A DNA stretch of 64,000 nucleotides from Mesorhizobium sp. NZP2077 (GCF_013170805.1 NZ_CP051293.1:186001-250000); one strand, 5' to 3'; shown: positions 12,020 through 24,572, counted from the stretch's first letter. The notes: generated by a model not told the origin, from the letters alone. A program made the numbers and translations.

Positions 12020-12865
12020 TCAGATCATCTCCAGGCCGCGCTTGCGGGTCGGCGGCGGGAAGGCACGGTCGAGATCGGCGATGTCCTGCGGCGTAAACTT
12101 GATGTCCAGCGCGGCAAAATTCTGACGCACATGCTCCTGGCTGCTGGCCTTGGGAATGGCGATAACACCCTCCTGCTGCATCACCCAGGCCAAGGCGATT
12201 TGTGCAGGGGTGGCATTGTGGCGAGCGGCGACGGCGTCGAGCCTGGCGTTGCGTGCCAGGGCGCCCTGCTCGACTGGCGAATAGGCCATCAGGGGGATGC
12301 CGCGCTGCCGGCTCCAGTGGGCGAGGTCGAACTCGAGGCCGCGCCGGACCAGATTGTAAAGCACCTGGTTGGTCTGGACGTTGCCGCCATTGGCCACGCT
12401 GACCAAGTCCTCCATCTCCTCGGTGTCGAAATTGCTGACGCCCCAATGGCGGATCTTGCCGGCCTTCCTAAGCGCCTCGAAGGCCTCGACAGTCTCCGCC
12501 AACGGCACGCTGCCCGGCCAATGCAGGAGATAAAGGTCGATACGGTCGGTGCGCAGGCGCTTCAGACTGTTCTCGCAGGCGCGCTGCACACCCGCGCGCG
12601 AAGCGTTGGACGGCAGAACTTTTGAAACCAGGAAGGTCTCGTCGCGGCGCCCGGCGATGGCTTCGGCCACCACCTCCTCGGCGCCGCCGCTGGCATACAT
12701 CTCGGCGGTGTCGATCAGCGTGATGCCAAGGTCGAGGCCAAGCTTGAGCGCGCTGACCTCATCGGCACGGCGGCGGGAATCCTCGCCCATCTTCCACGTG
12801 CCCTGGCCTAGAACAGCAATGGCTTCGCCGGAGGGCAGCGTGGTGGTTCTAATGGTCGATGACAT
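12020..12865 (-). CDS. Aldo/keto reductase
   Basis: A 281-aa NADPH-dependent oxidoreductase of the AKR family. The catalytic tetrad is visible: Asp in LIDTAEMY, Tyr in the same strand, Lys in LVSKVLP and His in YLLHWPG. The NADP-binding end carries AIPKASSQEHVRQN. The start at ATG 12865 is supported by GGAG seven bases upstream; an in-frame ATG at 12877 would add four residues. The substrate is not predictable, but members of this subgroup reduce small aldehydes or 2,5-diketogluconate-like compounds. The gene converges on mutS. Confidence 0.9.
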   Translation of the reverse strand: MSSTIRTTTLPSGEAIAVLGQGTWKMGEDSRRRADEVSALKLGLDLGITLIDTAEMYASGGAEEVVAEAIAGRRDETFLVSKVLPSNASRAGVQRACENSLKRLRTDRIDLYLLHWPGSVPLAETVEAFEALRKAGKIRHWGVSNFDTEEMEDLVSVANGGNVQTNQVLYNLVRRGLEFDLAHWSRQRGIPLMAYSPVEQGALARNARLDAVAARHNATPAQIALAWVMQQEGVIAIPKASSQEHVRQNFAALDIKFTPQDIADLDRAFPPPTRKRGLEMI

Positions 12866-12952
12866 GGCAGGCTCCATTGGAGGCCGGATCGCATCACAGG
12901 ACGGGCGAGAAATCCAGCGATGTTCTCGCCCAATTCATCGTCGCATAGAGGC

Positions 12953-13342
12953 TCACTTCACCGGATGGGCGGCGAGCCAATCCTGCATCTGCTTGATCTC
13001 GGCTTCCTGCGCGGCGATGACGCCTTCGGCGAGCTTGCGAATTTCCGGGTCCTTGCCATTGGCTAGCTCGACCTTGGCCATATCGATGGCGCCCTGATGG
13101 TGCGGGATCATGCCGCGGACGAAATCGACGTCGGCATTGCCGGTGTACTTGACCATCATGCCCTTGTGCATCTTGTCCATCGCCTTCTTGTAGCCAACGG
13201 TGGCAGGGCTTTGCGCACCCATCGCCATGCCGGCCTTGTCATGTTTCATTTCTTCGCTCTGCGCCGGAACGCTTTCGAGGAAAACGGCGAGCAGCATTCC
13301 GGCCGCCATCAGCAAAAGCACGAGTTTCTTGGCCAAGGTCAT
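12953..13342 (-). CDS. CopM-like DUF305 periplasmic copper-handling protein
   Basis: A 129-aa exported protein. Residues 1-28 form a signal peptide (KKLVLLLMAAGMLLAVFLESVPAQS). The mature part is a DUF305 domain with methionine- and histidine-rich metal ligands: MKHDKAGMAMG, MDKMHKGMM and the signature DFVRGMIPHHQGAIDMAK. DUF305 proteins such as cyanobacterial CopM bind copper. The gene lies 59 bases downstream of the copper ATPase gene on the same strand and is probably transcribed with it from the CueR-type promoter. Confidence 0.85.
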   Translation of the reverse strand: MTLAKKLVLLLMAAGMLLAVFLESVPAQSEEMKHDKAGMAMGAQSPATVGYKKAMDKMHKGMMVKYTGNADVDFVRGMIPHHQGAIDMAKVELANGKDPEIRKLAEGVIAAQEAEIKQMQDWLAAHPVK

Positions 13343-13401
13343 TCACGGTCTCCTGTTGCTTGGGTTTCGTATTTTTGGGGTGTCGTATTTGGGGGTTTGG
13401 A

Positions 13402-15915
<2,514 letters not shown>

Positions 15916-15948
15916 ATAAAAAATGCCTTTGAGCCTCTGCCTTGTGCG

Positions 15949-15979
15949 GAGGTAGTGCTTCCAGTAACTGGAAGGTCAA
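15949..15979 (-). promoter_or_regulatory. CueR-type copper-responsive promoter of copA
   Basis: On the minus strand a -35 element TTGACC (15974-15979) and a -10-like TACCTC (15949-15954) are separated by 19 bases, the overlong spacer typical of MerR-family promoters. The spacer holds a dyad, CTTCCAG-TTA-CTGGAAG (15958-15974), matching the CueR operator pattern. It lies 34 bases before the copA start. A CueR homologue is encoded at 26309 in the same window. Confidence 0.75.
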
Positions 15980-16103
15980 GGCCTGTTGCGATTTTTCGCG
16001 ATTCCGAGTCCGGCCCGGGCGGTTCGCCCCGAAAAAGCCCAGATTGCGTAGCGCAGCGTATGTAATGTAATCCCCTCCAACGTGATGCCGATCCCGTCGA
16101 GAT

Positions 16104-16907
16104 ATGAAGTGTCTGGTCATCAATCTTGATCGGTCGTCCGACCGGCTCGCCCATGTCACGGCGGAGTTTGTCCGCATCGGTATCGCTTTCGAGCGAATCA
16201 CCGCAATCGACGCCCGCGAGAATGGGGATCTGATGCTGCAGCCGCAGCATGCGATATACGCCATACGGCGCCTGTCCCACAGCGAGATCGCCTGCATGCA
16301 CAGCCATCGCGCCTGCTGGGCCATCATCGCGCAAGACGACGCGCCCTATGGCGCTGTCTTCGAGGACGACATCGTGTTCTCCGCGAATGCCGGCGCCCTG
16401 CTTGCCGACGGCGGCTGGATTCCGGCCGATGCCGATGTCGTCAAGCTCGAGACATTCTTCAGCAAAACCATGATCCAGAGGAAGAGGACCGCTGTCGGCC
16501 ACGGCTTTTCCGTGTTCAGGCTCCGCAGGAGCCATATGGGGACCGGCGGCTACATCCTCTCCAGGCAGATGGCACGCGATCTGCTGGATGCCACTGCGCG
16601 GGCCAACGCGGCCGCCGATGACATTCTCTTCAACCCGGCGTTCCCGACGTCAGGTGAAAAGACGATCTACCAGCTTGTTCCCGCGCTCTGCGCGCAGGAC
16701 CAGTTCATGGGCAACAGACTGCCAAGCCTGCTTTACGAGGAACGCGAAGCCGAATGGGTCGCGAGCGGTCTGACCAAGAAACGCCGAAAGCCCCTCCGCG
16801 AAAAGATGAGGGTGGAAACCAGGCGCATCGCCGAGTGGATTGTCGACCACTGCAGACTACGCCGGTACACGGTTGTCCCCTTTGATCCACCCGAAGCAGA
16901 ACGATAG
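16104..16907 (+). CDS. Glycosyltransferase family 25 protein, copy 1
   Basis: A 267-aa LPS/LOS-type GT25 protein. It opens with KCLVINLDRSSDRLAH, the family's N-terminal strand, followed by FERITAIDA, SEIACMHSH and the metal-binding EDD in AVFEDDIVFS. GT25 enzymes add galactose or glucose to lipooligosaccharide cores. A paralogue of similar length follows at 17302; the two share most motifs in order (EDD, VKLETFFS, IQR-RT, GHGFS, YQLVPALCAQDQF), so they arose by tandem duplication. The stretch 16908-17301 between them holds only a small candidate gene on the other strand. Confidence 0.88.
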   Translation: MKCLVINLDRSSDRLAHVTAEFVRIGIAFERITAIDARENGDLMLQPQHAIYAIRRLSHSEIACMHSHRACWAIIAQDDAPYGAVFEDDIVFSANAGALLADGGWIPADADVVKLETFFSKTMIQRKRTAVGHGFSVFRLRRSHMGTGGYILSRQMARDLLDATARANAAADDILFNPAFPTSGEKTIYQLVPALCAQDQFMGNRLPSLLYEEREAEWVASGLTKKRRKPLREKMRVETRRIAEWIVDHCRLRRYTVVPFDPPEAER

Positions 16908-16980
16908 ATTTGTTTGCGGCCGCCGGGGGCCTGATATCCGGCTCGGCCACAACGCGCATAGACATCGGTGAAAAGCCAGC

Positions 16981-17100
16981 TTATCCGACACCCACCGTCG
17001 GCAACTGCTTGCCCTCGTCGAGGAAAATCTTGGGCTCCGAGGGAATTCCGCCTTGCCGCCAGTGACCTGAATAGATAATTCCACCGGCCAGCCGCAACAT
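16981..17100 (-). CDS. Small hypothetical protein, 39 aa
   Basis: A 39-codon frame between the two GT25 genes, antisense to them. It starts at ATG 17100 with GGGAG five bases upstream, and ends at TAA 16981. The protein begins MLRLAGGIIYSGHW and has a soluble look, with GIPSEPKIFLDEGK in the centre. I do not recognise it. A good ribosome-binding site and a protein-like composition favour a real gene, but length alone gives little support. The rest of the intergenic stretch (17101-17301) holds no recognisable gene. Confidence 0.4.
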   Translation of the reverse strand: MLRLAGGIIYSGHWRQGGIPSEPKIFLDEGKQLPTVGVG

Positions 17101-17301
17101 GTCATCTCCCGGTAATCCTGGGAAGATAGTCCTGTTTAAAAGCTTGGCTTTCTGGCAGTGGTGTAATATCCACTCCAGAAAAGAGCAACAACCATCACAT
17201 CACCTGTGCTAGAAGGCTCCTACGCTGCTTGTCGGCTCCTGCCGACTCCAGTGGAAGCAAAGATCTTGTACAAAAAAATTTGAACAGAATAGCTCGTAAA
17301 A

Positions 17302-18099
17302 ATGAAGCGTCTGGTTATCAACCTCGATCGATCTCCCGAGCGGCTTGCCCACATGGTATCGGAGTTCGGCCGTATCGGCATCGGATTCGAGCGTATCGCG
17401 GGGATCGATGCCAAGGAACATCCCGAGCTGGTGCTGCAGCCGCAGCACGCAATACACGCCATCCGGCCGCTCTCCGGCAGCGAAGTCGCCTGCCTGCATA
17501 GTCATCGCGCCTGTTGGACGATCATTGCCCAGGACGACGCCCCGTACGGCGCCGTGTTCGAGGACGACATGGTCTTCTCAAGCAAGGCCGGAGCGTTGCT
17601 GGGCGATACGAGTTGGGTGCCGGCCGACGCCGATGTCGTGAAGCTCGAGACGTTCTTCTCCAGAACCGTAATCCAGAGGCGAAGGACCTCGGCCGGACAC
17701 GGTTTTTCCATGGTCCGGCTCTGCAAGGGCCATCCGGGGGCCGGCGGTTACCTGCTCTCGCGGCAAATGGCACGCGCCTTTCTGGAGGCAACGGCGCAGA
17801 TCAACATAGCCGTCGACGATCTCATCTTCGACCCCATCATGTCGGCCGGCAGGACTGTCTACCAACTTGTTCCCGCGCTCTGCGCGCAGGACCAGTTCGT
17901 CGGCGAAAGGCTGCCAAGCCTGCTTGACCAGGAACGCGACTCCGCGCGGACCATAAACGGGCTTATGACAAGGCAGAGGAAGCCGACTGCCGTGAGAATC
18001 AGCAGAGAGGCCAGGCGAACCGTGAGGTGGATCGCCGATTTCTGCAGATTCCGGCAACGGATTGTCGTTCCCCTCGATCCGGTCGAGGCAACGGAGTAG
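17302..18099 (+). CDS. Glycosyltransferase family 25 protein, copy 2
   Basis: A 265-aa paralogue of the gene at 16104, with the same motifs in the same order: KRLVINLDRSPERLAH, FERIAGIDA, SEVACLHSH, the AVFEDDMVFS metal site and YQLVPALCAQDQF near the C-terminus. The pair differ mostly in the acceptor-side loops and C-terminal tail, so they may add successive or alternative sugars to a lipopolysaccharide core; this is inference. It lies 90 bases upstream of glnD on the same strand but is unlikely to be functionally linked to it. Confidence 0.88.
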   Translation: MKRLVINLDRSPERLAHMVSEFGRIGIGFERIAGIDAKEHPELVLQPQHAIHAIRPLSGSEVACLHSHRACWTIIAQDDAPYGAVFEDDMVFSSKAGALLGDTSWVPADADVVKLETFFSRTVIQRRRTSAGHGFSMVRLCKGHPGAGGYLLSRQMARAFLEATAQINIAVDDLIFDPIMSAGRTVYQLVPALCAQDQFVGERLPSLLDQERDSARTINGLMTRQRKPTAVRISREARRTVRWIADFCRFRQRIVVPLDPVEATE

Positions 18100-18189
18100 G
18101 CCGCTTGCCGGACCACCGGCAGGCCCCATACCCAGCGCTGCGAAAACGCGCTATAGACGCCGCCCAAATGGCAAGGCCAACCGGTACCT

Positions 18190-20991
18190 ATGGCGAAAAT
18201 CTCCCTGAAGCTCGATGAACTGATCGACGGCGAAGCCTTGCGCCGCGAGATGACCGCGCTGACGACGGCCACCGCCGGCGACGGTTCCGGAGCGGCCGCC
18301 CGTGCCGGCGTTCTCCAGCTTCTCAAGGCCCGGCTTGCCGAAGGCCGAAAGATCGCCGAGGCCATGCTGAGGGAAGATGGCGGCGGCAATGCCTGTGCCG
18401 AGCGGCTGTCTCATCTCATGGATGAACTGATCCGGGCGCTCTACGATTTCGCGGCGACCCATGTCTACCGGGTGAAGAACCGTTCGTCGGCCGAACGCAT
18501 GGCCGTCGTCGCGGTCGGCGGCTATGGCCGCGGGACGCTGGCGCCGGGATCCGACATCGATCTGCTGTTCCTCTTGCCCTACAAGCAGACGCCGTGGGGC
18601 GAGCAGACAGTCGAATACATGCTCTACATGCTGTGGGACCTGGGCTTGAAGGTTGGCCACGCCACCCGCAACATCGATGAGTGCCTGCGGCTGTCACGCA
18701 CCGACATCACCATCCGCACCTCGATCCTGGAAGCGCGCTTCCTGTGGGGCGAACGCAAGCTCTATGACGAGCTGATGCTGCGCTTCGACCACGAGGTGGT
18801 GCGCACGACCGGCCCGGAATATGTCCAGGCCAAGCTCGCCGAACGCGACGAGCGACACGCCAAGGCCGGCGAGAGCCGCTATCTGGTCGAGCCGAACGTC
18901 AAGGATGGCAAGGGCGGCCTGCGCGACCTGCAGACGCTGTTCTGGATCGGCAAGTATTTCTACCGGGTGCGCACCGGCGAGGAACTGGTCGAAAAAGGCG
19001 TCTTTACCGAGGCCGAGTACCGCGAGTTCCACAAGGCCGAGGACTTCCTGTGGGCAGTGCGCTGCCATATGCATTTCCTCACTGGCAAGGCCGAGGAGCG
19101 GCTGCATTTCGACATCCAGCGCGAGATCGCCGAGCGGCTGGGTTACACCACCCATCCCGGCCTGTCGGCGGTCGAACGCTTCATGAAGCACTACTTCCTC
19201 GTCGCCAAGGATGTCGGCGACCTGACCCGCATCTTCTGTGCCGCGCTCGAGGAAGAGCAGGCCAAGCATGTGCCGGGCTTCAACCGCATCTTCCTCACCT
19301 TCCAGCGCCGCAAGCGCAAGCTCGCCGGCACTTCCGATTTCATTGTCGACAACCACCGCATCAACATCGCCGACGACCAGGTGTTCGAGCGCGATCCGGT
19401 CAATCTGCTCAGGCTGTTCTGGTTCGCCGACAAGCATGGGCTGGAATTCCATCCCGATGCGCTGAAGCTGCTGACGCGCTCGCTCGGCCTGGTCAACAAG
19501 TCGCTGCGTCGCGACGAGGAAGCCAACCGGCTGTTCCTCGACATATTGACCTCGGACCGCAACGCCGAACTCAATTTGCGACGCATGAACGAGGCCGGGT
19601 TGCTGGGCCGGCTGATCCCCGATTTCGGCAAGATCGTCGCCATGATGCAGTTCTCGATGTATCACCATTATACGGTCGACGAGCACCTGATCCGCTGCAT
19701 CGGCGTGCTGGCCGAGATCGAGCGCGGCGACGGCGAGAAAGTGCATCCGCTGGCGCATTCGCTGATGCCGGGCCTGAAGAAGAGCCGCGAGGCGCTTTAT
19801 GTCGCCGTGCTGCTGCACGACATCGCCAAGGGGAGGCCGGAAGATCATTCCGAGGCCGGCGCCCGCATCGCGCGCCGCATCTGCCCGCATATGGGGCTGT
19901 CGCCGGCGGATACTGAAACGGTCGCCTGGCTGGTCGAGAACCACCTCGTGATGTCGATGACGGCGCAGACGCGCGATCTAAACGACCGCAAGACGATCGA
20001 GGATTTCGCGTCGGTCGTGCAATCGGTCGAGCGGCTGAAGATGCTCCTGATCCTCACCGTCTGCGACATCAGGGGCGTTGGACCGGGCGTGTGGAACGGC
20101 TGGAAGGGCCAGTTGCTGCGCACGCTCTATTACGAGACCGAACTGCTGCTTACCGGCGGCTTCTCGGAAGTGTCGCGCGCGCAGCGCACGGCGGCAGCGC
20201 GCGAGCGTCTGGCCGAGGCGCTCGGTGACTGGCCCGACAAGGCCCGCAAGCGCTATGTCGGGCTGCACTACGAGAACTACCTGCTGGCCGTGGACCTGCC
20301 GGACCAGATCCGCCATGCCGAATTCATCCGCGAGGCGGACGCGTCCGGCAACAAGCTCGCCACCATGGTCAAGACCCACCAGTTCGAGGCGGTGACCGAA
20401 ATTACCGTTTTGGCGCAGGACCATCCCCGTCTTCTCTCGGTCATTGCCGGGGCATGCGCCGGGGCCGGTGGCAACATTGTCGACGCCCAGATCTTCACCA
20501 CCTCGGATGGCCGCGCCCTGGACACGATCCTGATCTCACGGGAATTCGACCGCGACGAGGACGAGCGCCGGCGCGCCGAGCGCGTCGGCCGGCTGATCGA
20601 GGACGTGCTGTCGGGCAAGAGCTGGCTGCCGGATATGATCGAGAAGCGCACCAAGCCAAGGCGCGGATCGAAGGTGTTCAAGATCCCGCCACGCGCCGAG
20701 ATCCGCAACACGCTGTCGAACCGGTTTTCGGTCATCGAAGTCGAAGGGCTCGACCGCCCGGGCCTGCTGTCGGAGATCACCGGCACGCTGTCCGACCTGT
20801 CACTCGACATTGCATCGGCACACATCACCACTTTCGGCGAAAAGGTCATCGACACCTTCTATGTCACCGACCTCACCGGCCAGAAGATCGACAGCCCGGC
20901 CCGCACCGCCACCATCCGCAACCGGCTGATGGCGGCGCTCGAAGGCATCGCGCCGGAACGCGGCGGCAAGGCCAAGGCAGCCGCCGAGTGA
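18190..20991 (+). CDS. glnD: [Protein-PII] uridylyltransferase/uridylyl-removing enzyme
   Basis: A 933-aa GlnD, the glutamine sensor of nitrogen control. It uridylylates PII proteins (GlnB/GlnK) when glutamine is low and removes UMP when it is high. The nucleotidyltransferase domain shows [17 protein letters not shown] at 110-126 with the two catalytic aspartates. The HD domain contains [17 protein letters not shown] near residue 545. Two ACT domains close the protein (about 735-815, [15 protein letters not shown]; about 850-925, [17 protein letters not shown]). The gene is followed by two palindromic repeats and then murJ, an arrangement common in rhizobia. Confidence 0.97.
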   Translation: MAKISLKLDELIDGEALRREMTALTTATAGDGSGAAARAGVLQLLKARLAEGRKIAEAMLREDGGGNACAERLSHLMDELIRALYDFAATHVYRVKNRSSAERMAVVAVGGYGRGTLAPGSDIDLLFLLPYKQTPWGEQTVEYMLYMLWDLGLKVGHATRNIDECLRLSRTDITIRTSILEARFLWGERKLYDELMLRFDHEVVRTTGPEYVQAKLAERDERHAKAGESRYLVEPNVKDGKGGLRDLQTLFWIGKYFYRVRTGEELVEKGVFTEAEYREFHKAEDFLWAVRCHMHFLTGKAEERLHFDIQREIAERLGYTTHPGLSAVERFMKHYFLVAKDVGDLTRIFCAALEEEQAKHVPGFNRIFLTFQRRKRKLAGTSDFIVDNHRINIADDQVFERDPVNLLRLFWFADKHGLEFHPDALKLLTRSLGLVNKSLRRDEEANRLFLDILTSDRNAELNLRRMNEAGLLGRLIPDFGKIVAMMQFSMYHHYTVDEHLIRCIGVLAEIERGDGEKVHPLAHSLMPGLKKSREALYVAVLLHDIAKGRPEDHSEAGARIARRICPHMGLSPADTETVAWLVENHLVMSMTAQTRDLNDRKTIEDFASVVQSVERLKMLLILTVCDIRGVGPGVWNGWKGQLLRTLYYETELLLTGGFSEVSRAQRTAAARERLAEALGDWPDKARKRYVGLHYENYLLAVDLPDQIRHAEFIREADASGNKLATMVKTHQFEAVTEITVLAQDHPRLLSVIAGACAGAGGNIVDAQIFTTSDGRALDTILISREFDRDEDERRRAERVGRLIEDVLSGKSWLPDMIEKRTKPRRGSKVFKIPPRAEIRNTLSNRFSVIEVEGLDRPGLLSEITGTLSDLSLDIASAHITTFGEKVIDTFYVTDLTGQKIDSPARTATIRNRLMAALEGIAPERGGKAKAAAE

Positions 20992-21019
20992 CTGCCATCC
21001 TCACTTTGTCCCAATCCCT

Positions 21020-21058
21020 AGAGCTGTTCACCGTTTCACGGAAACGGCGAACAGCTCT
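21020..21058. repeat. Hairpin repeat between glnD and murJ
   Basis: A near-perfect palindrome: AGAGCTGTTCACCGTTTC, loop ACG, GAAACGGCGAACAGCTCT, with one mismatch. It is followed by a copy of the other repeat at 21074. It could act as a weak terminator for glnD, but no T-run follows. Confidence 0.7.
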
Positions 21059-21073
21059 AAGTCTTCGTTTCAA

Positions 21074-21120
21074 CGCAATTCCAGGCGGAAAACCGCTTCA
21101 CACTTTTCCTGGAATTGCTC
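21074..21120. repeat. Dispersed palindromic repeat, copy C
   Basis: Reads CGCAATTCCAGGCGGAAAACCGC and ends CACTTTTCCTGGAATTGCTC. It is nearly identical to the copy at 2745 and lies 20 bases before the murJ start, the same distance as copy B from its gene. Confidence 0.75.
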
Positions 21121-21139
21121 CAAGGCAGTCTTCGAACGC

Positions 21140-22738
21140 ATGAGCCTCGTCAAGAAATTCGCCACCGTCGCTTCCGGCACGCTGATGAGCCGCGCGCTCG
21201 GTTTTGGCCGCGAGATGCTGATGGCGGCAGCACTCGGCACCGGACCGGTGGCCGACGCCTTCAACGCCGCCTTCCAGTTTCCCAACACCTTTCGCCGGCT
21301 GTTCGCCGAAGGCGCCTTCAACGCAGCCTTCGTGCCGCTGTTTGCCAAGGAGATCGAAACGCACGGCACCGACGGCGCCAAACGCTTCTCCGAGGAAGTG
21401 TTCGGCGTGCTGTTTTCGGCGCTTCTGGCGCTGACCATCGTCATGGAACTGGCGATGCCGCTGATCGTGCGCTACCTGGTGGCGCCGGGCTTTGCCGACA
21501 CGCCGGGCAAGTTCGAGACGACCGTCGCACTGGCGACGATCATGTTCCCGTATCTGATCTGCATGTCGCTTGCCGCCATGATGGCGGGCATGCTGAATTC
21601 GCTGCGCCGTTATTTCGCGGCTGCCATCGCGCCGGCGTTCCTCAACATCATCCTGATCAGCGTGCTGGGCTATGCCTGGTACCATGGGCTGGATGCCCGT
21701 GCTGTCGGCTTCAGCCTGTCCTGGGGCGTGCTGGCGGCGGGCCTCGTGCAACTTGCCATCGTCTGGGTGGCGGTTCGCAATGCCGGCATCTCGATCGGTT
21801 TCCGCCGCCCGAAGATGACGCCGAACGTCAAGCGCCTGCTGATCCTGGCGTTGCCGGCGGCGATCACCGGCGGCATCACCCAGATCAACCAGCTGATCGG
21901 CACGGCGATCGCGTCGGCGCAAGACAGCGCGGTGTCCTCCCTCGCCTATGCCGACCGCGTCTATCAGTTGCCGCTCGGTGTCGTCGGCGTGGCGGTGGCG
22001 ATCGTGCTGTTGCCGGAGCTGTCGCGGGCGCTAAAATCAGGCAATCTCATCGAGGCGGCCAATCTGCAGAACCGCTCGGTCGAGTTCACCTTGTTCATGA
22101 CCTTGCCGGCGGCGGCAGCGCTCTGGGTGATGGCGGAGCCGATCGTGCGGCTGGTCTATGAGCGCGGCGCGTTCGCCGCCAACCATTCGACCCCGACGGT
22201 GGCGGCGATCCTGGCGATCTTCGGTCTCGGCCTGCCGGCCTTCGTGCTGATCAAGGCCTTTACCCCCGGCTATTTCGCCCGCGAGGACACCCGCACGCCG
22301 ATGATTTTCGCCGCCATCTCGGTGGCGGTGAACGTCGCCACCGCGCTGACGCTGTTTCCCAGGATGGGCGCACCCGGCATTGCCGTCGCCTCAGCCGTGG
22401 CCGGCTGGGTCAACGCGCTGATGCTGCTTGCCGTCTTGATCCGGCGCGGCCATTGGGGCCGCGATGTGCCGCTCCTGAAACGCATTCCCCGGCTGGTGCT
22501 GTCGGCCGCGGTGATGGCGGTGGCGCTGTATTTCGCCGAGCACTATTTCGCCGCAAGGCTCGGGCCGGGCTCGCCGCTGGTCATCAAGGCAACGACGGTG
22601 CTTGGCCTCGTCGCCGGCGGCGCTGCGCTCTACTTCATCACCGCCTTTGCCACTGGCGGCGCCGATTTCGGCATGATCCGGCGCAATGTCGGGCGCAAGG
22701 GAGTGCCGCCGGCCGCAAAGACCGGCATCGACGACTAG
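21140..22738 (+). CDS. murJ: Lipid II flippase MurJ
   Basis: A 532-aa MOP-superfamily protein with about 14 membrane helices. MurJ moves lipid II, the peptidoglycan precursor, across the inner membrane. The N-terminus shows the family signature TLMSRALGFGREMLMAAALG and the FPNTFRRLFAEGAFNAAFVP segment whose arginines line the cavity. PGYFARED and NVATALTL occur in the second half. It follows glnD on the same strand. The second repeat precedes the ATG, so the ribosome-binding region partly derives from the repeat. Confidence 0.95.
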   Translation: MSLVKKFATVASGTLMSRALGFGREMLMAAALGTGPVADAFNAAFQFPNTFRRLFAEGAFNAAFVPLFAKEIETHGTDGAKRFSEEVFGVLFSALLALTIVMELAMPLIVRYLVAPGFADTPGKFETTVALATIMFPYLICMSLAAMMAGMLNSLRRYFAAAIAPAFLNIILISVLGYAWYHGLDARAVGFSLSWGVLAAGLVQLAIVWVAVRNAGISIGFRRPKMTPNVKRLLILALPAAITGGITQINQLIGTAIASAQDSAVSSLAYADRVYQLPLGVVGVAVAIVLLPELSRALKSGNLIEAANLQNRSVEFTLFMTLPAAAALWVMAEPIVRLVYERGAFAANHSTPTVAAILAIFGLGLPAFVLIKAFTPGYFAREDTRTPMIFAAISVAVNVATALTLFPRMGAPGIAVASAVAGWVNALMLLAVLIRRGHWGRDVPLLKRIPRLVLSAAVMAVALYFAEHYFAARLGPGSPLVIKATTVLGLVAGGAALYFITAFATGGADFGMIRRNVGRKGVPPAAKTGIDD

Positions 22739-22833
22739 AGCCCCAATCGACCTATAGCTCCATCTTGATCGCGGCGGCGTCTTCGTCCATAAGCGCGCCG
22801 TCGCAAGACTTTCGCCGCGCGCGGTTTCCAGCC

Positions 22834-22876
22834 GCATGATTGGCTCGAAAAAGTCTGCACCTTTTTGGAATCATGC
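22834..22876. repeat. Imperfect palindromic repeat before trpS
   Basis: GCATGATT (22834-22841) and AATCATGC (22869-22876) bracket CGAAAAAGTCTGCACCTTTTTGG-type sequence, here split as GAAAAAGT and CTTTTTGG. It resembles a second class of rhizobial dispersed repeat and lies in the murJ-trpS gap. Confidence 0.5.
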
Positions 22877-22908
22877 TTATACGGCCCTCCACAAGCCATG
22901 AGGAACCC

Positions 22909-23976
22909 ATGTCCGCCTTCAAGCCCCTTGTCTTCTCCGGCGTTCAGCCGACCGGCAATCTGCATCTTGGCAATTATCTCGGCGCCATCAAGAAGTTCGT
23001 CGCCCTGCAGGACACCTCTGACTGCATCTATTGCGTCGTCGACCTGCATTCGCTGACCGCGCAGCTGGTTCATGACGACCTTGCCGACCAGACGCGCTCG
23101 ATCACCGCGGCGTTCCTCGCGTCCGGCATCGACCCGAAGAAGCACATCGTCTTCAACCAGTCGCGGGTGATGCAGCATGCCGAGCTCGCCTGGATCTTCA
23201 ATTGCGTCGCGCGCATCGGCTGGATGAACAAGATGACGCAGTTCAAGGACAAGGCCGGCAAGGACCGCGAAAATGCCTCGCTGGGCCTGCTCGCCTATCC
23301 CTCGCTGATGGCTGCCGACATCCTGCTCTATCGCGCAACGCATGTTCCGGTGGGCGAGGACCAGAAGCAGCATCTGGAGCTGACCCGCGACATCGCGCAG
23401 AAATTCAACAATGATTTTTCGGGCCGCATCGCCCGCCTTGGCGTCGGCGTCGAGATGCAGGTCGGCGAGGAGACGGTGAACGGCTTCTTCCCGATCACCG
23501 AACCGGTCATTGGCGGCCCGGCGGCGCGCATCATGAGCCTGCGCGACGGGTCGAAGAAGATGTCGAAGTCGGACCCGTCGGACCTGTCGCGCATCAATCT
23601 CACCGACGATGCCGACACCATCTCGAAGAAGATCCGCAAGGCCAAGACCGATCCGGAAGCCTTGCCTGGTGAAGTCGACGGGCTGGAAAGCCGGCCGGAG
23701 GCGGAAAACCTGGTCGGCATCTATGCCGGGCTGGCCGAGATGTCGAAGGCCGACGTGCTGAAGGAGTTCGGCGGCCAGCAGTTTTCGGTGTTCAAGCCGG
23801 CGCTGGCCGACCTTGCGGTGGAGAAACTGGCGCCGATCGCCGGCGAGATGCGCCGCATCGAAGGCGACCGCGTCTATGTCGACGCGGTGCTCAGGGACGG
23901 CGGCGAACGCGCCGGCGTGCTCGCAGAAACGACGATGAAGACCGTGCGTGACATCATCGGGCTGCTGCAGGGCTGA
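22909..23976 (+). CDS. trpS: Tryptophanyl-tRNA synthetase
   Basis: A 355-aa class I aminoacyl-tRNA synthetase that charges tRNA-Trp. The ATP-binding HIGH-type motif appears as [10 protein letters not shown] near residues 12-21, and the KMSKS loop is intact in KKMSKSDPS near residue 210. Start ATG 22909 (MSAFKPL) fits the family's N-terminus; an upstream ATG at 22840 would add residues read from the repeat. A GC-rich hairpin, CCGGCGGC-TT-GCCGCCGG (24015-24032), follows the stop and may contribute to termination, though no T-run is present. Confidence 0.97.
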   Translation: MSAFKPLVFSGVQPTGNLHLGNYLGAIKKFVALQDTSDCIYCVVDLHSLTAQLVHDDLADQTRSITAAFLASGIDPKKHIVFNQSRVMQHAELAWIFNCVARIGWMNKMTQFKDKAGKDRENASLGLLAYPSLMAADILLYRATHVPVGEDQKQHLELTRDIAQKFNNDFSGRIARLGVGVEMQVGEETVNGFFPITEPVIGGPAARIMSLRDGSKKMSKSDPSDLSRINLTDDADTISKKIRKAKTDPEALPGEVDGLESRPEAENLVGIYAGLAEMSKADVLKEFGGQQFSVFKPALADLAVEKLAPIAGEMRRIEGDRVYVDAVLRDGGERAGVLAETTMKTVRDIIGLLQG

Positions 23977-24080
23977 TCCGTATCGTCAGTGCAGCGCACC
24001 ATACTGGCATAAGGCCGGCGGCTTGCCGCCGGTCTGCCGCGGTGGCAGATTGCGGCCGAAATGACACCAGGTAGATAGAC

Positions 24081-24572
24081 ATGGTCTCCAAACGCCTCAG
24101 CCGCGAAGCCGGTCATCGCAGGAAATTCCTGACGATCATCGACGATACGCCCGAGTGCGAGCGCGCCGTCGCCTACGCCTCGAAGCGAGCGCAGAGCACC
24201 AGCGGTACGCTGGTGCTGCTCTATGTCATCGTGCCGGACGATTTTCAGCACTGGCTGGGCGTCGAGAAGATCATGCGCGAAGAGGCGAACGCCACGGCGC
24301 GCGCGGCCCTCGACGGCTACGCCAACAAGGTGCGCCAGAAGCTCGGCATCGAGCCGGAGATGGTGGTGCGCGAAGGCAAGCCGACGGAAGAGATCCACAA
24401 GCTGATCGAGGAAGACCAGGACATCGCCATTCTGGTGCTGGCGGCCGGTGCCGGCAAGGAAGGCCCCGGACCGCTGGTCGGCGCCGTGGCCGGCAAGGGC
24501 GCCGCCTTCCCCATTCCGGTCACAGTAGTGCCGCAGAATCTGTCGGACGAGGAGATCGACAGCCTCGCCTGA
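24081..24572 (+). CDS. Universal stress protein (UspA family)
   Basis: A 163-aa cytoplasmic protein with a single Usp domain. The first strand is RKFLTIIDDTPECERAV, in which the aspartates replace the usual VDGS-type start, and the end shows GAGKEGPGPLVGAVAGKGAA and PIPVTVVP. This is close to the nucleotide-binding G-x2-G-x9-G(S/T) layout of ATP-binding family members but not a clean match, so ATP binding is uncertain. It lies between trpS and the NifU-like gene on the same strand, with 104 and 146 bases of spacing. Confidence 0.85.
   Translation: MVSKRLSREAGHRRKFLTIIDDTPECERAVAYASKRAQSTSGTLVLLYVIVPDDFQHWLGVEKIMREEANATARAALDGYANKVRQKLGIEPEMVVREGKPTEEIHKLIEEDQDIAILVLAAGAGKEGPGPLVGAVAGKGAAFPIPVTVVPQNLSDEEIDSLA

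Noticed and set aside
16908..17301. Promoter TTGGCT/TAATAT upstream of GT25 copy 2
   Set aside because: The spacing of about 14 bases is too short for a normal promoter.
24015..24032. Perfect GC hairpin after trpS as a terminator
   Set aside because: No T-run follows, so it is noted only as a possible contributor, not listed as a terminator.
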